A program made the translations under genes and the position numbers. The notes beneath the pieces were generated by a model. The model was not told where the DNA came from. It made no database searches and was given only the letters and a program-made list of their open reading frames with translations. From contig JAAUTT010000180.1 of assembly GCA_012031335.1 (NCBI GenBank), forward strand, positions 1-7,823: DNA of 7,823 nucleotides, read 5' to 3'. Below are positions 1 to 5,940 of this stretch, in pieces. Source of the stretch: Bacteroidales bacterium. Its GTDB lineage: Bacteria; Bacteroidota; Bacteroidia; Bacteroidales; JAAUTT01. How positions within the stretch are numbered: the stretch's first letter is position 1; each line of letters opens with the position of its first letter.

Positions 1-223
1 AAGCCTGCGTTTTTTAAATCAGGTGTAATCTTCGGATCAGTTGGAAATTCTTCTTTTATAAAATAATCATTTTATATCACTTCGAAATTTTCAAAACAAT
101 AACTTTATATTTGTAAAAGGCCCTCAACCCATTGTTTATTATTTAGTAAAAATTGGGTATTTAAGAATAGATGTGGCTTTTCTTTCTTATAACTACCTAA
201 TATAAAAATCCTATTTCACTAAA
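1..223. other. Leader region upstream of the DUF5060 gene
   Basis: This AT-rich stretch holds no convincing gene. Forward frame 1 is open from the left edge to a TAA at 64-66 (22 codons), so the last residues of an upstream gene could lie there. The reverse strand is also open over the same bases but lacks a start codon. With so few codons neither can be called. From about 67 to the ATG at 224 all frames are interrupted, and the region is best read as promoter plus 5' leader. Confidence 0.4.
106..113 (+). promoter_or_regulatory. Candidate Bacteroidota -7 box for the DUF5060 gene
   Basis: TATATTTG matches the Bacteroidota primary sigma -7 consensus TAnnTTTG at every fixed base. Transcription would start near 119-121 and leave a leader of about 100 nt before the ATG at 224. 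No clear TTG is seen at the expected -33 spacing; the nearest candidate is a TTC at 81-83. The call therefore rests on one half of the promoter in AT-rich DNA. Confidence 0.38.
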
Positions 224-2079
224 ATGAAAAAATTACTTATCTATTTTCTTTTACTAATAATTTCTTGGCTAAACAGCTCAACGCAAGCGGAGAATACTAT
301 CGGTGGTGAACCCAAATTGTGGCACACGGTAACCCTTACCTTCGATGGGCCAATGGTTAATGAAGGCGATTTTCGCCCCAATCCGTTTCTCGACTATAGG
401 TTAGAAGTGACTTTTACCAATGGCGACCAGATTTTTAAAATTCCCGGTTTTTTCGCCGCTGATGGCAATGCCGCCGAAACTGGTGCGAATAGCGGAAACA
501 AGTGGCGTGTGCACTTTGTACCAAACCGTATTGGTGTATGGAATTACAGCGTTTCGTTCCTTACAGGCCGCAATATCTCGATAAGCGATGAAATTGCCCT
601 GGTCGATTATCGGAAGGATACCCCGGATGCCGGTATTGTTAAAAACTACAAAGCCACAGGAAAGGTCCAGGGAATGCCTTTGGCTCCTAATGGAGTAAAG
701 GGCTCGTTTACGGTTGCCGGAACCGATAAAAAAGCTCCCGATTTCCGGGCCGATGGCAGACTGAAATATACCGGCGAAAGGTACCTGAAATTCGAAGGAT
801 CGGGTAAGTATTTTTTAAAGGGCGGTGCCGATAGTCCCGAAAACTTTCTGGGTTATCACGAGTTCGACAACACGCCGCCTAACCACAAATATGCCAGCCA
901 TGTTAACGACTGGAAACCCGGAGATCCCCTGTGGCATGGAAACAAAGGCAAGGGTATCATTGGTGCATTAAACTACCTCAATTCCAAGGGTATTAACTCG
1001 GTTTATTTCCTTATCATGAACATTCTTGGCGATGGCGACGATGTTTTCCCTTATGCCGATTACGACGAACGTTACCGTTTCGATTGCAGCAAGCTCGACC
1101 AATGGGAAATAGTTTTTTCCCACATGGAAAAACTGGGAATCATGATGCACATTGTCACCTCCGAAAACGAGAACCAGCTACTGCTCGATGCCGGTTTTCT
1201 GAATAACCAGCGCAAGTTGTTTTATAGGGAAATGGTGGCCCGCTTTGCGCATCATTTGGCTGTTACCTGGAACTTTGGTGAGGAAAGTGGCCCTGCTCCG
1301 TGGTACGATAATGTGGGACAATCCATAAAACAGCGGAAGAGTGGTATCGAATATCTCAAAAAAATAAATCCTTATGGAGGTTTTGTTGTTGTGCATACCT
1401 TGCCCGACAATCCTGAGCGCCATGATTTACTGGCACCATTTCTGGGTTTTCCATTCCTGGATGGGGCCTCGCTACAAATCTCCAAATCGGGGCTGGTTGC
1501 AGGCGAAATTGCCAAATGGAACAAGTTGTCGGCCGACTCGTCCCGGCAATGGGTGGTTAACCTCGATGAACTTGGCCCTCCGGGTGTTGGTATTGTTCCC
1601 GACAGCCTCGATCCAAAGCACGACTTTATTCGCAAAGAGGTATTGTGGCCAACCCTGATGCAGGGTGGTGCCGGTGCCGAATGGTACTTTGGCCGCTTCG
1701 ACTTGTCGACCGACCACTGGCAGCCCTGGAATAATCTCTGGGACCAGACACGTTTTGCACTTCAGTTTTTTCAGCAAAACCTGCCTTTCTGGAGAATGAA
1801 ACCTTCACCGGAGCTTATTGCCGATGCCGATCGGAACTTTTGTTTTGCTGCCGAAGGCGAAATATATGTTGTTTATCTTCCAAGGGTGGTTCGGAGATGT
1901 TACATCTTCCGGCAGGCAATTATAGCATAAACTGGTACAACCCGCTTACCGGTGGCAATCTTATACCCACAAAGCAATTGAAGGTGAAAGATCCGGGCCA
2001 GGTCTCCATTGGTTTACCTCCCATTCAAAATGGCGATGACTGGTTAGCTCTTGTTGCAAAAGCTAAAAATAAGCCCTAA
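224..2079 (+). CDS. Secreted DUF5060 glycoside-hydrolase-like protein, interrupted by a -1 frameshift near 1882
   Basis: This is a probable extracytoplasmic carbohydrate-active enzyme; the substrate cannot be read from sequence. Residues 1-22 form a signal peptide (MKK, a hydrophobic core, then STQA before the likely cut). A DUF5060-type beta-sandwich follows at about 30-112. Next comes a (beta/alpha)8-like region at about 187-505, opening with the family-typical GGADSPENFLGY. Candidate catalytic acids are E353/E354 in TWNFGEESG and E449 in VVNLDELGPP, assigned by analogy with DUF4038/GH140-like barrels. The C-terminus resembles the 'putative collagen-binding' beta domain that closes such proteins. 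The frame breaks after VVYLP. One added base in the AA at 1882-1883 gives VVYLPKGGSEMLHL and runs to the TAA at 2077-2079, about 618 aa in all. Without the repair the protein ends at 1930 with an unrelated tail. The family call is firm; activity is inference. Confidence 0.85.
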
Positions 2080-2122
2080 AATAGAAATACTTGAAGAAAA
2101 TAACTTTATTAACAATCAGAAT

Positions 2123-2148
2123 AAAGTCTATTTTTATAAGGCTTTTTT
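2123..2148 (+). terminator. Weak candidate intrinsic terminator after the DUF5060 gene
   Basis: AAAGTCT (2123-2129) can pair with AGGCTTT (2139-2145) through seven base pairs including one G-U, around a 9-nt loop. The T-run extends to 2148. The stem is short and A/U-rich, so termination may be inefficient. It lies 44 nt beyond the stop codon and 31 nt before the DJ-1 gene, so that gene may have its own promoter or be reached by readthrough. Confidence 0.35.
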
Positions 2149-2178
2149 AATATAATTTCACCCAATTACTGCATAACT

Positions 2179-2727
2179 ATGAAAAAAGTATTTATCCATT
2201 TTGCCGATGGTTTCGAGGAAATTGAAGCGCTGGCGCCTGTGGATATTTTGCGTCGTGCCGGATGCGAAGTTTCCATGGTATCTGTTACAGGCATAAAACA
2301 AGTAACCAGCTCGCGGGGAGTAAAAGTTATTGCCGATAAATTATTTGAAGAAATGAATTATGACGAGGCTGACATGTTAGTTCTGCCAGGAGGCATGCCT
2401 GGTTCCAGAAACCTCGATCAACATGATGGTCTGAAAGCCAAACTCATGGAAGCTGCGAATCAGGGTAAATATATAGGAGCCATTTGTGCCGCTCCTATGG
2501 TACTTGGCCATCTTGGGTTACTCAATGGTAAGCGGGCAACCTGCTATCCAGGCAACGAACCCGATTTAACCGGAGCAACATGTACCCATAAAGGACTCGA
2601 AATAGATGGCAATATTATTACCGCCAAAGGTGCAGGCGTGTCGATACAATTTGGACTGGCACTTGCCGAAGTACTGGTTGGTTCAGAAAAAGCCGGTGAT
2701 ATCAAAGAGAAAATAATGATGGAGTAA
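2179..2727 (+). CDS. DJ-1/PfpI family protein (YajL/ThiJ-like)
   Basis: A 182-residue intact cytoplasmic protein covering the full single-domain DJ-1 fold. Family landmarks are visible. FEEIEAL carries E16, equivalent to the human DJ-1 Glu18 that tunes the active cysteine. LVLPGGMPG forms the central strand and loop. The nucleophile elbow AICAAPMVLG carries the reactive cysteine C103, and AKGAGVSIQF is the conserved C-terminal glycine loop. The position of the human DJ-1 His126 is a tyrosine here (Y123, in TCYPG), as in many bacterial members. Relatives are described as glutathione-independent glyoxalases, protein deglycases or oxidative-stress chaperones, and sequence does not decide between these. 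Neither neighbour suggests a specific partner. The start fits well: the ATG opens directly into the first beta strand (KKVFIHFADG). Confidence 0.93.
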   Translation: MKKVFIHFADGFEEIEALAPVDILRRAGCEVSMVSVTGIKQVTSSRGVKVIADKLFEEMNYDEADMLVLPGGMPGSRNLDQHDGLKAKLMEAANQGKYIGAICAAPMVLGHLGLLNGKRATCYPGNEPDLTGATCTHKGLEIDGNIITAKGAGVSIQFGLALAEVLVGSEKAGDIKEKIMME

Positions 2728-3010
2728 CATAATCCTTTTTAAAACATACTTTCCATTCCACAAAATTGTTTTAAAACCTTTCGAAATAACCCGATAAATC
2801 AGGCATAAGACAGGGCATTTCACTGTCCTTGGTTTTTAGGATAAGATACTACAAACGGGAGATAGGATTTGTAGTCTGGTATAATTTTCCCGGGCTTTGT
2901 TCACCCTTTCATTTCTTTATTTGTTATCTGCAATAAACCAGGAAGGAAATCAGTTATTGAAAAAGGTTCAATCGGGCATTCATTTGCCAGGTAATATTCA
3001 GTTAGTTTAA
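2728..3010. other. Non-coding gap between the DJ-1 and PBP genes
   Basis: No supported gene lies here. The gap holds a weak 5-bp hairpin (GACAG at 2809-2813 with CTGTC at 2823-2827) followed by five T at 2833-2837, which could be a poor terminator for the DJ-1 gene. It also holds the stronger inverted repeat listed separately. TAATTTTC at 2882-2889 differs from the Bacteroidota -7 box only in its last base and could serve the PBP gene, but it has no clear -33 partner. A forward frame open from 2885 to a TAA at 3008-3010 has no ATG. Confidence 0.4.
2848..2875. repeat. 8-bp perfect inverted repeat, possible operator or hairpin
   Basis: ACTACAAA (2848-2855) is mirrored exactly by TTTGTAGT (2868-2875) around a 12-nt spacer. 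No T-run follows directly, so it does not look like an intrinsic terminator. It lies just upstream of TATAATTTTC (2880-2889), where an operator for a dimeric regulator could sit. It could equally be an RNA hairpin in the PBP leader. The function is inferred from symmetry and position alone. Confidence 0.35.
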
Positions 3011-5261
3011 ATGAAAAAAAGAAAAGCAAAACAGGAAATAAGTTTTTGAAATATTTGATATGGCTGTTAATTACGCTAATTCTGCTGACTGGATTGCTTT
3101 TCGGTTCCGTATATGCCGGCCTTTTTGGATCCTTGCCAAACAGCAAAGAATTAACGGAAATCAACAATGAGGAAGCATCGCTGGTCTACTCGGCCGACAA
3201 TGTTATTATCGGGAAGTATTTTGCCCAGAACCGCACCAATATCAGATGGGAGGATATCCCGGAACATTTGAAAAATGCGCTTATTTCCACCGAGGACAGA
3301 CGCTTTTTAACCCATAAAGGCTACGATTTATTCAGCTACCTAAGGGTACTTGTAAAAAGTATTTTATTACAGGACAATAGCGGAGGAGGTAGCACACTTA
3401 CCCAGCAACTGGTTAAAAACCTTTATGGCCGTAAAAATTATAGCTTCATGAGTTTACCAGTGAATAAACTAAAAGAAGTAATCGTAGCATCGCGCCTCGA
3501 AAATATTTACACCAAGGAGGAACTTTTGTTACTTTACCTTAATTCGGTTCCTTTCGGAGAAGAAGTTTATGGTGTGGAATCGGCCGCCCGCAGATTCTTC
3601 AGTAAACCTGCAAATAAATTAAAGACAGAAGAATCGGCAGTTTTAGTTGGAATGTTAAAAGCTAATACTTATTACAACCCTGTTTTGAATCCTGAAAATG
3701 CTCTTGCCCGGCGCAACCTTGTTTTAAGCTTAATGCATAAGGAAGGATACATTACTGCCAAAGAAGCAGAATACTATAAGAAACTTCCGTTGAAGCTCAA
3801 TTACGAAAGAGCGGTTCCCTCACCCACCGGTTATTTTGTTCAACAGGTAAAATGGAAAACCGAAAAACTGCTCGATTCTATTAATAGTGAAACTGACACG
3901 GAATATAATCTCGAAAAAGATGGACTGAGAATTTATACCACCCTGAACATGAAAATTCAGGAATATGCAGCAAAAGCCGTTAAAACTCATTTAACCGGAA
4001 TGCAAAAATTGTTAGACAGGGAACTTGAAAACCGTCGTTATAAAAAAAACTGGCTGGTAAAACAAAAGCAGTTATCGACCGATGTTGGTAAGGATATGCT
4101 AAAACGGAAAGTCAGGCTGTTTGACTGGGATGGATTACAAACCAGGAATCTAAGCAGGTTCGACAGCCTTTGGCACTATTATAAAATGTTGCATGCCTCG
4201 GTGCTGATTACCAATCCCAAAACGGGTGATGTATTAACCTGGATTGGTGGCAACAACTTTCAGGTACTCCCATTCGATATGGTTCTATCGCACCGTCAGG
4301 CCGCTTCGGCATTTAAACCCGTACTTTATGCCGCAGCTCTGGAGAAAGACATGGATCCCTGCACTTATCTCGAAAATACAAAAAACAAATACGAGGGCTA
4401 CGAAAACTGGGAACCTGAAAATTATAACCAGGAATCAACCTCTGATAGTACGGTGGCCCTCTGGTATGCCCTCACCCACTCCATGAATCTTCCATCTGTA
4501 GATTTATATTTCAGGGTTGGAAAAGACGACCTCCTTAGTACCTGTGAAAACCTAAAACTGCCTGGATTTAGCGGCGATGCGCCATCTATTGCCCTAGGCA
4601 CTCTCGACATATCGCTCTACGAAATGGTGAGGGCTTATGGAGCATTTGCGAATGAGGGATATATGACTGATCTTGTGATGATCAAAAAGATTACAGATGC
4701 TCAGGGAAAGTGTTGTATGCGGCTAAACCATCCGAATCCATGCAGGTTTTCGATACCCAAACCAGCGAAACTATTACAGCCATTTTACAGCAGGTAATAA
4801 ATCAGGGTACAGGAGCCGGAATGCGAAGCCGTTACGGCATCCAATCGACACTGGCCGGGAAAACAGGAACGGCCCAAAACTATTCCGATGCGTGGTTTAT
4901 TGCTTATACTCCCAATATGGTAATAGGAACCTGGGTAGGAGCGAGTAAACCGGATATCCATTTTTTCAGCAGCAAGGGTTCAGGATCATCTCTGGCAATG
5001 CCTGTAGTAGCCCGGATTTTGAGAAATATCGAAAGTAATCAGCGCTTAAAGAATAAATTCCTTACTCCTTTTAAAATTTCGGATGAAGTATATTCCTTTC
5101 TGGATTGTGACCCTTACCATGAAGTTGGGATAAAAGGATTTTTCAACCGACTTTTCAGTAAAGAACCTAAGGAAGATAAGGATACTGTAGCATCCGAACC
5201 CAAAAAGAAGGAAGAAAAAAAGGATGGCTTGAAATCGTTTTTCAGGAAGTTATTTAATTGA
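3011..5261 (+). CDS. Penicillin-binding protein 1A (class A: GT51 transglycosylase plus transpeptidase), interrupted by two -1 frameshifts
   Basis: It polymerises and crosslinks peptidoglycan from the outer face of the inner membrane. A short cytoplasmic lysine-rich start leads into one membrane anchor (KYLIWLLITLILLTGLLFG). The GT51 domain shows STEDRRFLTHKG (catalytic Glu codon 3292-3294), GGGSTLTQQLVKNL, KLKEVIVASRLE and YLNSVPFGEEVYG. The transpeptidase domain shows SAFK (serine codon 4306-4308), SMN (4480-4488) and KTGT (Lys codon 4860-4862). The tail is lysine-rich and ends SFFRKLFN, as in other Bacteroidota PBP1A proteins. The frame breaks at GGGAAA (4704-4709); one added base gives AQGKVLYAAKP and restores the KTG half. 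At the 5' end, ATG 3011 is out of frame with the body, while one more A in the A7 run at 3014-3020 gives MKKKKSKTGNKFLKYL. The only in-frame alternative close to the anchor is the TTG at 3046. The repaired length is about 750 aa, normal for the family. Confidence 0.9.
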
Positions 5262-5273
5262 TTTTTGATAAGA

Positions 5274-5334
5274 AAATTTCGGGACTACAACATAAGGCAA
5301 AAAAAAGTCCCGCTATTTGCGGGACCCGAAATTT
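5274..5334. repeat. Nested inverted repeat between convergent PBP and csp genes
   Basis: AAATTTCGGG (5274-5283) is the exact reverse complement of CCCGAAATTT (5325-5334) and encloses the csp terminator hairpin. In addition CGGGACT (5280-5286) pairs exactly with AGTCCCG (5306-5312), the same central arm the terminator uses. Two mutually exclusive folds are therefore possible. On the plus strand the distal arm is followed by AAATGA rather than a T-run, so it may act as a 3' end structure for PBP mRNA rather than a classical terminator. Confidence 0.6.
5299..5325 (-). terminator. Intrinsic terminator of the cold-shock gene
   Basis: Read on the minus strand, GTCCCGC, a 5-nt loop (AAATA) and GCGGGAC form a perfect 7-bp GC-rich hairpin followed immediately by eight T. 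This is a textbook rho-independent terminator 31 nt beyond the csp stop codon. It is directional: on the plus strand the A-tract precedes the hairpin and no T-tract follows. Confidence 0.9.
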
Positions 5335-5351
5335 AAATGATATATGGTCAA

Positions 5352-5368
5352 TAGACTATACTAGTCTA
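5352..5368. repeat. 7-bp palindrome over the csp stop codon
   Basis: TAGACTA (5352-5358) and TAGTCTA (5362-5368) are perfect reverse complements separated by only 3 nt. The repeat covers the last codons and the TAG stop of the cold-shock gene. In mRNA it could form a small hairpin at the end of the coding region. No function can be assigned, and chance is possible at this length. Confidence 0.4.
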
Positions 5369-5547
5369 ACATTACATGCATTTAATCCTTTTCTGCCTTC
5401 TTGAAGATCAAAGGTTACTTCATCGTTTTCTCTGATTTCGTCTACTAAACCTGAAACATGAACGAAATATTCATTTCCTGATTTTTCGTCTTTAATAAAT
5501 CCAAATCCTTTTGAATCGTTAAAAAATTTTACTGTGCCGTTGTTCAT
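5356..5547 (-). CDS. CspA-family cold-shock protein
   Basis: A complete 63-residue single cold-shock domain (OB fold) that binds single-stranded RNA or DNA and is expected to act as an RNA chaperone in the cytoplasm. It opens with the family pattern GTVKFFND, where Phe9 replaces the usual Trp. RNP1 is KGFGFI (13-18) and RNP2 is YFVHVSG (27-33). The C-terminal strand ends in CNVRLV. The length matches bacterial Csp proteins. The gene is monocistronic: a candidate promoter lies 24 nt upstream of the ATG and a strong terminator just downstream. The predicted leader is only about 17 nt, so the long thermosensing 5' UTR of E. coli cspA is absent here; cold induction cannot be inferred. It converges on the PBP gene. 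Confidence 0.95.
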   Translation of the reverse strand: MNNGTVKFFNDSKGFGFIKDEKSGNEYFVHVSGLVDEIRENDEVTFDLQEGRKGLNACNVRLV

Positions 5548-5570
5548 AATATGATTTTAAAATAATGCGA

Positions 5571-5578
5571 CAAAGATA
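5571..5578 (-). promoter_or_regulatory. Candidate -7 box of the cold-shock gene
   Basis: On the minus strand this reads TATCTTTG, an exact match to TAnnTTTG. Transcription would start near 5564-5566, giving a leader of about 17-19 nt before the ATG at 5547. A TTG lies on the same strand at 5610-5612, but 31 nt upstream of the box is too far for a canonical -33 element, so only the -7 half is supported. Confidence 0.5.
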
Positions 5579-5858
5579 CATTTTTATTTTGATATAATTT
5601 ATTAATTTTCAATACAATTCAAAATAATTTTTTTTAGGTCGAAAATCAGCCTGCAATCCAACCTTTTTCCCATTTTTCTATTGCTTACTCCTTGATAAGA
5701 AAGGTATTAGTAATTTGCGGAGTTGAAGATTTCCCTCACCTTCATCAAAATTTATAAAAAAAATAAAACCTAAAGAATAGATGCACGTAAATAACAATCT
5801 CAATTCATTTGATATCTCATAAAATTTTCATAGTAGTAGTTAGTTAGTAGTTACAATT
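5579..5858. other. Non-coding stretch between the csp promoter and the symmetric terminator
   Basis: This AT-rich region has no frame that looks like a gene; the best forward ATG (5781) gives 13 codons. A short array of TAG/TTAG units occupies 5831-5852. TAATTTG at 5711-5717 resembles a Bacteroidota -7 box with one base missing from the spacer, and TTG occurs upstream at 5681 and 5692, neither at ideal spacing. Together with the plus-strand-competent terminator at 5859-5891 this leaves room for a small RNA of about 165 nt, which is speculative. Confidence 0.35.
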
Positions 5859-5891
5859 AAAAAGGCAGCCCTGGGAAGCGCTGCCTTTTTT
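5859..5891 (-). terminator. Bidirectional intrinsic terminator downstream of the ligase-ACP-PlsC gene
   Basis: AAAAAGGCAGC (5859-5869) is exactly complementary to GCTGCCTTTTT (5880-5890) around a 10-nt loop. On the minus strand the GC core is followed by five T, ending the acyltransferase transcript 47 nt beyond its stop. On the plus strand the same core is followed by six T, so it should also stop transcription coming from the left. The minus-strand role is the obvious one, because a gene ends there. Confidence 0.85.
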
Positions 5892-5913
5892 CATTATGTA
5901 AAATAAGGTTCTG

Positions 5914-5940
5914 TAAAAACTTGCAATAAAAAAGTTTTTA
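5914..5940. repeat. A/T-rich 9-bp inverted repeat over the acyltransferase stop codon
   Basis: TAAAAACTT (5914-5922) and AAGTTTTTA (5932-5940) are perfect reverse complements with a 9-nt spacer. The right arm contains the TAA stop (minus strand, 5938-5940). It could add a weak 3' hairpin ahead of the GC-rich terminator. As it is nearly all A/T, chance is a realistic explanation. Confidence 0.35.

Noticed and set aside
1..66. C-terminal end of an upstream gene
   Set aside because: Only 22 open codons on the plus strand, and a comparable open frame on the other strand; neither carries a motif. It is noted under the leader region rather than called.
1178..1808. Several open frames on both strands inside the DUF5060 gene (for example minus 1178-1423, 1372-1635, 1472-1777, 1626-1808 and plus 1374-1658)
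   Set aside because: They overlap a well-supported gene over its whole length, have no recognisable motifs and arise from its relatively GC-rich codon use.
1876..1890. Programmed -1 ribosomal frameshifting as the reason for the frame breaks
   Set aside because: No X XXY YYZ slippery heptamer with a downstream pseudoknot is apparent, the genes are not of types known to use it, and three unrelated genes are affected in the same way.
2885..3010. Forward open frame ending in TAA directly before ATG 3011
   Set aside because: It has no ATG and only about 40 codons, and no recognisable protein features. A second frame is equally open nearby, so chance is sufficient.
2901..3167. Minus-strand open frame of 88 codons over the PBP start
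   Set aside because: It overlaps the PBP membrane anchor, has low-complexity composition (poly-F opposite the A-runs) and resembles no family I know.
5831..5852. TAG/TTAG mini-array as a CRISPR or satellite repeat
   Set aside because: The units are 3-4 nt long over about 22 nt with no spacers, which is simple-sequence DNA rather than an array.
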